DNA from: Bacillota bacterium
GTDB lineage: Bacteria > Bacillota > Clostridia > Oscillospirales > Ruminococcaceae
Reading direction: 5' to 3'
NCBI GenBank assembly: GCA_023443315.1
Contig: JAEZVA010000018.1
Location: forward strand, 4,729 to 68,728
DNA length: 64,000 nucleotides
Within the stretch, counting starts at the first letter, position 1, and each line of letters opens with the position of its first letter. Shown one piece after another: positions 42,182-50,986 of the stretch. The notes beneath the pieces were generated by a model. That model was not told the origin of the DNA. It saw only the letters and a list, made by a program, of their open reading frames with translations, and did no database searches. Made by a program: the position numbers and the translations under genes.

Positions 42182-42228
42182 GTGTTAATCCTCCACTATA
42201 TTGAACTGGGCGAAAGGAATGTTAATTG

Positions 42229-44181
42229 ATGGCAGAGAAATTCTATCTTACCACGGCGATTACCTATACCTCGCGCAAGCCGCATATCGGCAACACCTAC
42301 GAGATTGTGCTCTCGGACGCGATTGTGCGGTTTAAGCGAATGCTGGGGTACGATACCTATTTCCTCACCGGTACCGACGAGCATGGGCAGAAGATTGAGG
42401 GCAACGCCATACAAAACAATATGACCCCCAAGGCGTATGTAGACAAGATTGCTGCCGAGGTCAAGGATATCTGGGATTTGATGAACTCCTCCTACGACCA
42501 GTTTATCCGCACCACCGATGAGAAGCACATTCAGTGCGTACAAAAGATATTTAAAAAGCTCTACGATCAGGGCGATATCTATAAAAGCTCCTACGAGGGT
42601 AACTACTGCGTGGCGTGCGAGTCGTTTTTTACCGATACGCAGCTTGCAGACGGCAACTGCCCCGACTGTGCGGGACCCGTAAAGCTAACCAAAGAGGAAG
42701 CCTACTTCTTTAAAATGAGCAAGTATCAGGACAGGCTGATGCAGCACATTGAAGAAAACCCTGACTTCATCAGCCCCGAGTCGCGCAAGCGCGAGATGGT
42801 CAACAACTTCTTAAAGCCAGGTCTTCAGGACCTGTGCGTGTCACGCACCTCGTTTAAGTGGGGCGTGCCGGTGACGTTTGACGAGCGCCATGTGGTCTAT
42901 GTGTGGATCGACGCGCTCTCCAACTACATCACCGCGCTGGACTACGATACCGAGACGCCGGGCGCGCTGTATAAAAAGTACTGGCCGTGCGACGTACACG
43001 TCATCGGCAAGGATATCCTGCGTTTTCACACCATCTACTGGCCCATTATCCTAATGGCGCTGGGCGAGCCGCTGCCAAAGCAGGTGTTCGGTCACCCGTG
43101 GCTTTTGTCGGGTGTGGACAAGATGAGCAAATCCAAGGGCAACGTGATGTATGCCGACGACCTGGTGCGTCATTTTGGTGTAGACGGTGTGCGCTACTAC
43201 CTGCTTAGCGAGATGCCCTATGCAAACGATGGCACCATTACCTACCAGAACATCCTCGCGCGGTATAACTCCGACCTTGCCAACACCCTAGGCAACCTTG
43301 TTAACCGCACCGTGGCGATGATTCACAAGTATTTTGGTAACACGGTGGCAAAGCCTACAGCACAGCCCGAGGCGTTGGACACCGAGCTTGCCGCGGCGGC
43401 TACAAACGCCACGCAGCGATACACCGCGCTGATGAATGGGTTTAAGACAGCCGACGCGCTGGATGCGGTGATGGACCTTGCCCGACGCAGCAACAAATAT
43501 ATAGATGAAACCACGCCGTGGGCACTCGCGAAGGACGAGGACAAAAAGGAACGGCTTGCCGCTGTTTTATACAACCTTGCCGAGACCATTCGCTATATTG
43601 CGGTGCTCACAGCGCCCCTACTGCCCGAGACGGGTGCTGCAATCTTAAACCAGCTCGGAAGCCCCGTGCAGGACTACGCATCGCTTGCGGCGTTCGGTGC
43701 GGCGGGACAGTACACGGTGGGCGAAGCGGTACCGCTGTTTGCACGCATTGACGAGCCCAAAAAGCTCGCGGAGATTGAGGCGGAGGTCGCCGCAAAGGCG
43801 GTGCCCGAGCAGCCGAAGGCAGCAGAGCCTAAGGCGAAAAAGGATGAGGAAATCCCCGGGGTCATTGCCATCGATGATTTTGCAAAGGTCTCATTGCGCA
43901 CCGCACAGGTAACGGCGTGCGAGCCGGTAGAGAAGAGCGATAAGCTTTTAAAGCTTACGCTGGATGACGGTACGGGTACCCGTCAGGTCGTGTCCGGCAT
44001 CGCACAGTGGTACAAGCCCGATGACCTTGTAGGCAAAAAGGTGATTGTTGTGGCAAACCTTAAGCCCGCTAAGCTGCGCGGCGTGGAATCAAACGGCATG
44101 ATCCTTGCCGCCGACATCGCAGGTCGCGCAAATGTAATATTCGTGGACGACTCGGTGCCGAACGGCTCGGTGGTACGGTAG
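42229..44181 (+). CDS. metG: Methionyl-tRNA synthetase
   Basis: 650 residues, full length with C-terminal tRNA-binding (EMAP/Trbp111-like) domain. HIGH-like PHIGN at His19, zinc knuckle (CVACESFF ... CPDC), and KMSKS at 298-302. The final ~110 residues (IDDFAKVSLRTAQVTACEPVEKSDKLLKLTL) are the tRNA-binding module joined by a Lys/Ala/Glu-rich linker. ATG 42229 has GAAAGGAA upstream; a TTG at 42226 is a less likely start. Followed by tatD, a common pairing. Confidence 0.97.
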   Translation: MAEKFYLTTAITYTSRKPHIGNTYEIVLSDAIVRFKRMLGYDTYFLTGTDEHGQKIEGNAIQNNMTPKAYVDKIAAEVKDIWDLMNSSYDQFIRTTDEKHIQCVQKIFKKLYDQGDIYKSSYEGNYCVACESFFTDTQLADGNCPDCAGPVKLTKEEAYFFKMSKYQDRLMQHIEENPDFISPESRKREMVNNFLKPGLQDLCVSRTSFKWGVPVTFDERHVVYVWIDALSNYITALDYDTETPGALYKKYWPCDVHVIGKDILRFHTIYWPIILMALGEPLPKQVFGHPWLLSGVDKMSKSKGNVMYADDLVRHFGVDGVRYYLLSEMPYANDGTITYQNILARYNSDLANTLGNLVNRTVAMIHKYFGNTVAKPTAQPEALDTELAAAATNATQRYTALMNGFKTADALDAVMDLARRSNKYIDETTPWALAKDEDKKERLAAVLYNLAETIRYIAVLTAPLLPETGAAILNQLGSPVQDYASLAAFGAAGQYTVGEAVPLFARIDEPKKLAEIEAEVAAKAVPEQPKAAEPKAKKDEEIPGVIAIDDFAKVSLRTAQVTACEPVEKSDKLLKLTLDDGTGTRQVVSGIAQWYKPDDLVGKKVIVVANLKPAKLRGVESNGMILAADIAGRANVIFVDDSVPNGSVVR

Positions 44182-44205
44182 TGGTCACAGTATAGTTTAC
44201 ACAAA

Positions 44206-44251
44206 GAGCCAAGGCTTACAACGCGTAGTAAAGCGTTGCGGCTTTGGCTCA
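44206..44251 (+). terminator. Long hairpin between metG and tatD
   Basis: GAGCCAAGGC pairs with GGCTTTGGCTC region (one G-T), with an inner ACGC/GCGT stem. No T run, so it is more likely an RNA-stability element than a terminator. Confidence 0.45.
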
Positions 44252-44280
44252 CAACGGTTATATAGATGAAAGGAAACAGA

Positions 44281-45054
44281 ATGAACAATATCTTTGATTC
44301 CCACGCACATTATGACGACGAGCGGTTTGATGAGGACAGAGAATCGTTAATCTCCTCTCTTGCGGAGGGCGGGGTTCGCGCTGTTATCAACGCGGGGGCG
44401 GATATGAAAACAAGCCGCATCGGGCTTACCTATACAAAGCAGTACGATTTTTTCTATTGCGCGGTGGGTATTCATCCTCAGGCTGCGGCAGAATACACGC
44501 CCAAGGATTTAGAGGAGCTCGCCGCCCTGTGCCGCGAGCCGAAGGTGGTTGCCATCGGCGAGATTGGGCTTGATTACCACTACGAAGAGCCCGACCGGGA
44601 TGTGCAAAAAGCGGCGTTTGCAGCGCAGCTTTCGCTTGCAAGGCAGCTTGAAAAGCCCGTAATCATACACAACCGCGAGGCGACTGCCGATATCATAGGC
44701 TATCTAAAGAAGTATCGCCCAAAGGGTGTGGTGCACTGCTATTCGGGCAGCGCCGAGACGGCAAAGGAGCTGCTGAGCATGGGGCTACATCTGGGCTTTA
44801 CCGGGGTGGTTACCTTCCAAAACGCAAGACAGGTGGTAGAGGCAGTAGCCGCAACGCCCCTATCCCGCCTGCTGCTAGAAACCGACTGCCCGTATATGGC
44901 GCCCGCCCCCCACCGGGGCAAACGCAGCGACAGTCGCATGATTGAGCTCACCGCCCAGCGCATCGCCGAAATCAAGGGTATCCCCACCCAGGAGCTTGTC
45001 GATATCGCGACCGAGAATACCTGCCGATTGTTTGGTATAACTTTTGACGGCTAA
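44281..45054 (+). CDS. tatD: TatD-family metal-dependent hydrolase (3'-5' DNase)
   Basis: 257 residues. Metal motifs are intact: DSHAHYDDERFD at the start (HxH), GEIGLDYHY, IIHNREA, HCYSGS and ETDCPYMAP. TatD proteins are divalent metal-dependent nucleases. GAAAGGAAACAG before ATG 44281 picks this start over the in-frame ATG at 44266. Downstream of metG in the arrangement usual for Firmicutes. Confidence 0.93.
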   Translation: MNNIFDSHAHYDDERFDEDRESLISSLAEGGVRAVINAGADMKTSRIGLTYTKQYDFFYCAVGIHPQAAAEYTPKDLEELAALCREPKVVAIGEIGLDYHYEEPDRDVQKAAFAAQLSLARQLEKPVIIHNREATADIIGYLKKYRPKGVVHCYSGSAETAKELLSMGLHLGFTGVVTFQNARQVVEAVAATPLSRLLLETDCPYMAPAPHRGKRSDSRMIELTAQRIAEIKGIPTQELVDIATENTCRLFGITFDG

Positions 45055-45122
45055 AGATGATGGGATATCCGAAACGGTAGCAATGCCGCGGTCGTATATG
45101 GCTATGAAGGAATGAGAACCGT

Positions 45123-45326
45123 ATGTATATTTTGCTAGCTCTGCTGGTGGTGGGTGTGGGGGTATTCCAATGGGTAGCCCCGGTCGTTTGGTATAATATT
45201 ACCCAGTCGTGGAAGAACGACAGCGCAAGCGAGCCGTCCGAGCTTTATATTAAGTACACACGCATAGGCGGTGCGGCATTTGCCTTTATCGGCACCGTTT
45301 GCCTTATCCTGCTTATTATTCTTTAG
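45123..45326 (+). CDS. Small membrane protein, DUF6199-like
   Basis: 67 residues: helix (about 2-22), loop with the conserved-looking NITQSWKNDSASEPSELYI and a second helix (about 47-67). The ESWK/SEPS/LY pattern and double helix fit the DUF6199 group of small two-helix proteins of Firmicutes, function unknown. Starts at ATG 45123 with GAAGGAATGAGA upstream. Confidence 0.75.
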   Translation: MYILLALLVVGVGVFQWVAPVVWYNITQSWKNDSASEPSELYIKYTRIGGAAFAFIGTVCLILLIIL

Positions 45327-45345
45327 TTCGCCATTCGCTACATGA

Positions 45346-45392
45346 CACAAAAAAGCGTCCGTGCAGGCAGTAGCCCGTACGGACGCTTTGTG
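45346..45392. terminator. Bidirectional terminator between DUF6199-like and CAP genes
   Basis: CACAAA-A-AAGCGTCCGT pairs with ACGGACGCTTTGTG, loop of ~14 bases, A/T run at both ends. Confidence 0.7.
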
Positions 45393-45413
45393 ATCATAAT
45401 GGGTTGTGTTTCA

Positions 45414-46376
45414 TTACTTAAACGTGCCAAATTCCTGTACGGCGTATGCAACCTGACCCTTGCCGGATACATAGCCGTAGTAAACGCCAATACCCACATG
45501 GGTATAAGTACTGCGCACCATGTTCTCGTAATGACCGGGGCTATTAATCCACAGATCCATAAAGTAGGTTGCGCTGGGCGACATGCCCGTGGTCTTGGCA
45601 AGGTTCTCGCCAAGGTACGAGTAGCCGCTTAAGGGAACCTCTACCTTAAACACGCTGTCCCAGCTGCCGCCGTCGGGGCGGCTGTGCGCAAAGTAGTTGT
45701 AATCGTACATCTCTTTGGCGCGAATGCGTGCGCCAGACGCAAGGGAAGAACTCTTTTTAAGCTCATGCAGCCCTTGGGTAACACGCAGCTCGTTTAGCTG
45801 CTTAAAGATCGCGTCCTCCACGCTGGAGTAGAAGCTGGTGTCGGAGGACTGGCTCGGGTCGTCGCTGATGCGGGGACCATAATCGATCTCGGTGCCGCTG
45901 CTCGGCTTAGAGGAGCTTACGGCAGAGCTAGTTGCTTTAGAACTTGCCGCTTTAGAACTCGCCGCGCTGGAGCTGGGTGGTTTGGGGCTGGGCGGCTTTG
46001 AACTGGGAGCAGCGGAGCTTGCAGTCACTGAACTTGCAGCCTTGGAGCTTGCAGCCCGCGAGCTAGTGGACGCAGAACTTGCGGCTTTTGAAGAACTGGC
46101 AGAAGACGCGGGCTTAGATGGGTCTTGATCTGGTGTCGCATCGCTTGCGGGGGATGGGTCGGAAGATGCCCAAATATCGTCGTTTTGGGTATCGGAATTG
46201 TCTGGTTCGGAGGTCGCCTGGCCCACTGCCGAATCGCCGCCGGAAGTGTTTTCGGATGCAGAATCAGACAAAGATGATGAGACAGCCGCACCGCCATCGG
46301 CGCAGGAAAACAGCATAAGGGAGACGGACAAAAGCAGGCACAAGACGACAGCAAGGCGTTTTAAATACGTTTGCAC
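45414..46376 (-). CDS. CAP/SCP-domain lipoprotein with Ser/Ala/Lys linker
   Basis: 320 residues. Lipoprotein signal (SLMLFSC, Cys ~25), acidic Ser-rich region, then a repetitive linker of SSKAA, SSKPP and similar units (about 95-165), then a CAP (cysteine-rich secretory/PR-1) domain of ~125 residues. The CAP core carries the conserved residues LNELRVTQGL, AHSRPDGG, SYLGENLAK, INSPGHYENMV and HVGIGVYYG. The linker should let the domain reach across the cell wall. CAP proteins bind sterols, metals or act as proteases in some systems; here unknown. ATG 46376 follows GAAAGGATG. Confidence 0.88.
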   Translation of the reverse strand: MQTYLKRLAVVLCLLLSVSLMLFSCADGGAAVSSSLSDSASENTSGGDSAVGQATSEPDNSDTQNDDIWASSDPSPASDATPDQDPSKPASSASSSKAASSASTSSRAASSKAASSVTASSAAPSSKPPSPKPPSSSAASSKAASSKATSSAVSSSKPSSGTEIDYGPRISDDPSQSSDTSFYSSVEDAIFKQLNELRVTQGLHELKKSSSLASGARIRAKEMYDYNYFAHSRPDGGSWDSVFKVEVPLSGYSYLGENLAKTTGMSPSATYFMDLWINSPGHYENMVRSTYTHVGIGVYYGYVSGKGQVAYAVQEFGTFK

Positions 46377-46680
46377 TAGGTATCATCCTTTCCTGTATAC
46401 GATATGTTTGGTCTTTAAAAGCAAAGGCTTGTCCTTGCGGTGTTTGGCAACCAGCATATGTGGTTGGGAGGGGGGTGCGGGGTTAGATGCGAGTGCCAAA
46501 TCCAAACGAGCCTGTTCCTTGGGATACGAACATTGTAACACAGTTTACATAAAAGCTCAAAAATAATAATTGCCAACCGCTGTTTGCCTATATAAATACC
46601 CTTAGTTTTACATTTTTTTATTGTTCTATGGCAGTGTTTGGTCAGTTTACAAATAGATTGTTTTTTTTACCTGATATTTT
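46377..46680. other. Divergent gap between CAP and nitroreductase genes
   Basis: About 300 bases, AT-rich at the nitroreductase end. It holds the leader of the CAP gene and, at its right end, the nitroreductase promoter; no gene or clear repeats seen. Confidence 0.4.
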
Positions 46681-46689
46681 TGGTATAAT
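46681..46689 (+). promoter_or_regulatory. Extended -10 promoter element of the nitroreductase gene
   Basis: TGGTATAAT (46681-46689) gives the TGn extension plus perfect TATAAT. No good -35 lies 17 bases upstream (T-rich), which an extended -10 can tolerate. Confidence 0.5.
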
Positions 46690-46739
46690 AACCACACAAG
46701 CAAACAGCGCAGACAATATGAGTAAGGGGAGGACATGCT

Positions 46740-47312
46740 GTGTTTGATAACCTTGTTTTGCACAACAGAAGCTACCGCAGCTTTACCGAGGGCTACCCCG
46801 TTACCCGGGACGACCTGTTTTCTCTGGTGGCGCTTGCGCGCCTGTCCCCCTCCGCAGGCAACATCCAGCCGCTCAAGTATTTTTTAAGCTGTGAGCAGCA
46901 GACCAAGGAGCTAATCTTTCCCCTTTTAAAATGGGCGGATGGGGCAGGCAAAACGGACGGAGAAAAAGGCAAGCCCAGTGCGTATATCTGCATGTTTGTG
47001 GATGTTAACCTTGTACCCACCATGTCCGCCGCCTATGTGGACGCAGGCATTGCGGCGCAGACCATCCTGCTAGGCGCATGCGAAAAAGGGCTTGGTGGCT
47101 GCATTGTAACAAGCTTTGACCGCGCAAGGCTAAAACATGCCCTAATGGTCACCATCGGCGCATACGAGCCGTTGATGGTCATTGCGCTGGGCAAGCCGTA
47201 TCAGGATATCACGCTTGAGGAATCGGGCTACGAAACCAGCTGTTACCGTGACGAGGAGGGCGTGCGCCATGTGCCCAAGCGTCAACTTACCGACATCATT
47301 ATAGGAATGTAG
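46740..47312 (+). CDS. Nitroreductase-family flavoprotein
   Basis: 190 residues. NRSYRSFTEGYPV and LARLSPSAGNIQPLKYF are the FMN-binding N-terminus of the nitroreductase fold; LVALARLSPSAGNIQP fits closely. It should use FMN to reduce nitro or quinone substrates with NAD(P)H. GTG 46740 is the start, behind GGGGAGGA; the ATG at 46735 is out of frame. Confidence 0.88.
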   Translation: MFDNLVLHNRSYRSFTEGYPVTRDDLFSLVALARLSPSAGNIQPLKYFLSCEQQTKELIFPLLKWADGAGKTDGEKGKPSAYICMFVDVNLVPTMSAAYVDAGIAAQTILLGACEKGLGGCIVTSFDRARLKHALMVTIGAYEPLMVIALGKPYQDITLEESGYETSCYRDEEGVRHVPKRQLTDIIIGM

Positions 47313-47349
47313 CACATTAAAATGTTTACGATATAGGAAGGATGATACG

Positions 47350-48024
47350 ATGTCACAGTTTGTTCCAGAGATACAGGGAACCCTTCGCAAGTTTATGTTA
47401 AACGTTCCAGATGAGATTCACGAGGCCAGCGGCATCCGCATCTTCGGCAAGCGCATCCGCTCAATCGTCTTTACCACCGACATCTGTATCATCCGCAACG
47501 TCAACGCCGACGCGGTGATTGCGGTTTACCCGTTTACCCCACAGCCGATTATCACCCAAGCGGTGATGCTGGCGGCCGATATCCCGGTATTCTGTGGTGT
47601 GGGCGGAGGGCTAACCCAAGGTACCCGCGTGCTGAACCTTGCCCTTCACGCCGAGTTTCAGGGTGCCATCGGCGTGGTGCTCAACGCGCCTACCTCAAAC
47701 CGTGTGCTCAAAAAGGTGTTTGAGCGCATCGACATCCCCGCAGTTATTACCATAGTAAACGAAAACGACGATATTGCTGCGCGCCTAGACGCGGGTGCCG
47801 CGATACTAAACGTCTCCGCCGCGTCAAAAACCCCCGAGATTGTGGCGAAGATTCGCGCAGAGTTCCCCCTTGTGCCCATCATCGCCACGGGCGGACCGAA
47901 CGGTGACAGTATAAGGCGCACCATCGCCGCCGGCGCAAACGCCATTACATGGACACCGCCGACCAATGGAGAGATCTTTACGAAGGTGATGGACGAGTAC
48001 CGGGCGGGTAAGCCCCACCCGTAA
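47350..48024 (+). CDS. TIM-barrel protein of unassigned activity ('hydrolase' group)
   Basis: 224 residues. FGKRIRSIVFTTDICIIRNVNADAVIAVYPFTPQPIIT and FCGVGGGLTQG are a pattern I know from clostridial proteins labelled only 'hydrolase'. Late strands end in INVSAAS, IIATGGP and AITWTPPT, which look like the phosphate-binding end of a TIM barrel. The reaction is unknown. ATG 47350 follows GGAAGGATG. It sits between a nitroreductase and the arginine genes; whether it belongs to either is unclear. Confidence 0.7.
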   Translation: MSQFVPEIQGTLRKFMLNVPDEIHEASGIRIFGKRIRSIVFTTDICIIRNVNADAVIAVYPFTPQPIITQAVMLAADIPVFCGVGGGLTQGTRVLNLALHAEFQGAIGVVLNAPTSNRVLKKVFERIDIPAVITIVNENDDIAARLDAGAAILNVSAASKTPEIVAKIRAEFPLVPIIATGGPNGDSIRRTIAAGANAITWTPPTNGEIFTKVMDEYRAGKPHP

Positions 48025-48107
48025 CCATTTCGCGATTATACAATCTATACAGGGAAAAAGCAAAAGTCCTGTAAAAGTTGTGCTAAGCTACAATGTTGCA
48101 TTCACAA

Positions 48108-48121
48108 TGTATTTTTATGCA
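48108..48121. promoter_or_regulatory. Candidate ARG box (ArgR site) before argG
   Basis: TGTATTTTTATGCA matches the ArgR/AhrC half-site pattern TGAAT-WWWW-ATTCA at 12 of 14 positions. It is 9 bases before the likely -35 of the arg operon. The argR gene is not in the window; single-site match, unproven. Confidence 0.35.
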
Positions 48122-48129
48122 TTAAATCC

Positions 48130-48157
48130 TTGCAAATAGCGGGTTATAATGTATAAT
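48130..48157 (+). promoter_or_regulatory. Candidate promoter of the arg operon
   Basis: TTGCAA (48130-48135), 16-base spacer, TATAAT (48152-48157). A second TATAAT at 48145-48150 has no -35 at suitable distance. Confidence 0.5.
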
Positions 48158-48248
48158 TATAATAAATTGAATGGTTTCATACCTAATGTCTACAGTAAAC
48201 GCAAGCTAGCAAGTGCCGTATTATTTTATTTAAGTGAGGTTATTTTAT

Positions 48249-49457
48249 ATGCAGAAGTTTAACAAGGTCGTACTCGCCTACTCCGGCGGGCTAGATACCT
48301 CGATTATCATTCCGTGGTTAAAAGAAAACTACGACTGTGAAGTAATCGCCGTCGCGGCGGATGTAGGGCAGGGTAAGGAGCTGACGGGTCTTAACGAAAA
48401 GGCGATTAAGACGGGTGCCTCCAAGCTGTATATCGAGGATCTAACCGACGAGTTTGTGAATGAATATATCTTCGAAACCCTGAAGGCGGGTGCGGTGTAC
48501 GAAAACAAGTACCTGCTGGGAACCTCCTTTGCGCGCCCCATCATTGCAAAGCGCATTGTTGAGATAGCCTTAAAAGAGGGTGCCGATGCCATTGCGCACG
48601 GCTGCACCGGCAAGGGCAACGATCAGGTTCGCTTCGAGCTTGCCATCAAGGCGTTTGCCCCCAACATGCCCATCATCGCCCCGTGGAGAACATGGGAGCT
48701 TAAGAGCCGCGAGGACGAGATTGATTACGCCGAGGCGCGTAACGTGCCCATTGCCATCACAAGAGAAACCAACTACTCTAAGGATATGAACATCTGGCAC
48801 CTTTCGCACGAGGGTCTTGACCTAGAAGACCCCGCCAACGAGCCGAACTACGACAAGATTCTTGAGCTGGGCGTTTCCCCCGAAAAGGCACCCGATAAGC
48901 CCACCTATCTGACCGTCGGCTTTGAAAAGGGCATTCCGGTTAGCGTAGACGGCAAACAGCTTTCCGGCACCGAGATTATCAAGCTACTTAACAAGCTGGG
49001 CGGCGAAAACGGCATCGGCATTGTGGATATGGTAGAAAACCGCCTAGTGGGCATGAAGAGCCGCGGCGTGTACGAAACCCCCGGCGGCACCATCCTGTAC
49101 CACGCCCACGAGGTGCTTGAGAGCATCTGCCTAGACCGCGATACCCAGCACTACAAGCAGCAGGTCGCGATCAAGTTCTCGGAGCTTGTGTACAACGGCC
49201 AGTGGTACACCCCGCTGCGCGAGGCGCTGAGCGCATTTGTTAACACCACCCAGCAGACCGTTACGGGCGAAGTGAAGATGAAGCTGTACAAGGGCAACAT
49301 CATCGACGCGGGCGTAACCAGCCCCTACTCGCTGTACAGCGAGGACATCGCCACCTTTGGTGAGGATGAGGTTTACAACCAAAACGATTCCGCGGGCTTT
49401 ATCAACCTGTTTGGTCTGCCAATTAAGGTAAAGGCGCTTCTGGACGAGAAGAAGTAA
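48249..49457 (+). CDS. argG: Argininosuccinate synthase
   Basis: 402 residues. The ATP motif AYSGGLDTS near residue 8 and [13 protein letters not shown] are the argininosuccinate synthase signatures. It joins citrulline and aspartate with ATP. ATG 48249 gives the usual N-terminus; the frame also opens at a GTG 15 bases upstream. First gene of the arginine cluster argG-argH-(hydrolase)-argC-argJ-argB-argD-argF. Confidence 0.97.
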   Translation: MQKFNKVVLAYSGGLDTSIIIPWLKENYDCEVIAVAADVGQGKELTGLNEKAIKTGASKLYIEDLTDEFVNEYIFETLKAGAVYENKYLLGTSFARPIIAKRIVEIALKEGADAIAHGCTGKGNDQVRFELAIKAFAPNMPIIAPWRTWELKSREDEIDYAEARNVPIAITRETNYSKDMNIWHLSHEGLDLEDPANEPNYDKILELGVSPEKAPDKPTYLTVGFEKGIPVSVDGKQLSGTEIIKLLNKLGGENGIGIVDMVENRLVGMKSRGVYETPGGTILYHAHEVLESICLDRDTQHYKQQVAIKFSELVYNGQWYTPLREALSAFVNTTQQTVTGEVKMKLYKGNIIDAGVTSPYSLYSEDIATFGEDEVYNQNDSAGFINLFGLPIKVKALLDEKK

Positions 49458-49588
49458 GCACACGAATGAAGCACAGAGAATAGGCGACAATACGGTGCGG
49501 CAAGGGCGGATTATCACCGCCCGCCGCGCTCACTGTTTTTACAGCGTGAAAAAAACGGGGAATACAAAGAGCAAGGGGACTATGTGAT

Positions 49589-50980
49589 ATGAAGCTGTGG
49601 GCGGGACGCTTTTCCAAAGAGGTGGATTCCACGGTCAACGATTTTAACTCCTCCATATCGTTTGACAGCCGGATGGCGCGGGAGGATATTATGGGCAGCA
49701 TCGCCCATGCCGCCATGCTAGGCGAGACGGGTATCATTGATAAAAGTGAGTCAGAGCGCCTGTGCGACGGGCTTGAGCAGCTGTTGCAGGACCTTGAAGC
49801 AGGGACGCTTGCCATCGATAATACCGCGGAGGATATCCACACCTTTATCGAGGCGGAGCTCACCGCGCGGCTCGGGGACGCAGGTAAGCGCCTGCATACC
49901 GCGCGCAGCCGCAACGACCAGGTTGCGCTCGATTTAAGGCTGCACCTGAAGCATCAGACTACCGAGCTCAAAGACCTTGCGGTTTGTTTAGTAGACGCCG
50001 TGCTTCGGCAGGCGGCGCAGCACACCGAGACGGTGATGTGCGGCTACACCCACCTGCAGCGCGCCCAGCCCATCACCCTCGCGCACCATCTAATGGCGTA
50101 TGTGCAGATGCTGCTGCGCGACCTTGATCGTCTGGACCACGCCTATGCCCAGTGCGACGTGATGCCGCTGGGCAGCGGGGCACTTGCGGGAACCACCTAC
50201 CCCCTTGACCGTGAGCTTGTGGCGCAAACGCTCGGCTTTGCGCAGGTGTCGCGCAACTCGCTGGACGGCGTATCCGACCGCGATTTCTGCATCGAGCTTG
50301 CGGCGGCACTTTCGATTATGATGATGCACCTGTCGCGCTTTAGCGAGGAGATCATCCTGTGGTGCTCGTGGGAGTTTAAGTATATTGAGCTCGACGACGC
50401 ATATGCAACCGGCTCGAGCATCATGCCGCAGAAAAAGAACCCTGATGTCGCGGAGCTGGTGCGCGGCAAAACGGGTCGGGTGTACGGGGACTTGATGACC
50501 CTGCTTTCGATGATGAAATCGCTGCCCCTTGCCTATAATAAGGATATGCAGGAGGATAAGGAGGCGATCTTTGACGCGGTGGATACCGCAAAGCTATGCC
50601 TAAAGACCTTCGCGCCAATGATTGCGACAATGCGGGTACTGCCCGACAACATGCGCGCCGCCGCGGCAAAGGGCTTTATCAACGCCACCGACTGCGCGGA
50701 CTACCTGACCAAAAAGGGTATGCCGTTCCGCGACGCATACAAGGCGGTGGGCAGCCTTGTGGCATACTGCATCGCAAACGACCATACACTGGAAGGTCTT
50801 TCGCTGAGCGAGTACAAATCGGTGAGTGCGCTGTTTGAAGAGGACATCTACGACGCGGTGAGCCTGCTTACCTGTGTGCGGGAAAGAAACGTCATCGGCG
50901 GTCCCGCCCCCGAGCAGGTTAAGGCGGAGATTGCGCGTGCGAACAAGACGCTCGATGCTTACCGCACGACGAAGGGATGA
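49589..50980 (+). CDS. argH: Argininosuccinate lyase
   Basis: 463 residues. The signature GSSIMPQKKNPD carries the catalytic Ser of the fumarase/lyase superfamily, and AGRFSKEVDSTVNDFNSSI and TARSRNDQV are ArgH-specific. It splits argininosuccinate to arginine and fumarate. 131 bases after argG, six before the next gene, so the hydrolase is co-transcribed. Confidence 0.97.
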   Translation: MKLWAGRFSKEVDSTVNDFNSSISFDSRMAREDIMGSIAHAAMLGETGIIDKSESERLCDGLEQLLQDLEAGTLAIDNTAEDIHTFIEAELTARLGDAGKRLHTARSRNDQVALDLRLHLKHQTTELKDLAVCLVDAVLRQAAQHTETVMCGYTHLQRAQPITLAHHLMAYVQMLLRDLDRLDHAYAQCDVMPLGSGALAGTTYPLDRELVAQTLGFAQVSRNSLDGVSDRDFCIELAAALSIMMMHLSRFSEEIILWCSWEFKYIELDDAYATGSSIMPQKKNPDVAELVRGKTGRVYGDLMTLLSMMKSLPLAYNKDMQEDKEAIFDAVDTAKLCLKTFAPMIATMRVLPDNMRAAAAKGFINATDCADYLTKKGMPFRDAYKAVGSLVAYCIANDHTLEGLSLSEYKSVSALFEEDIYDAVSLLTCVRERNVIGGPAPEQVKAEIARANKTLDAYRTTKG

Positions 50981-50986
50981 CAACGG

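Noticed and set aside
42121..42228. T-box riboswitch before metG
   Set aside because: No T-box sequence, specifier loop or terminator/antiterminator pair could be found.
45892..46128. Plus-strand frame with LELAALEL repeats
   Set aside because: Antisense of the Ser/Ala/Lys linker of the CAP lipoprotein; repeat pattern comes from the linker codons.
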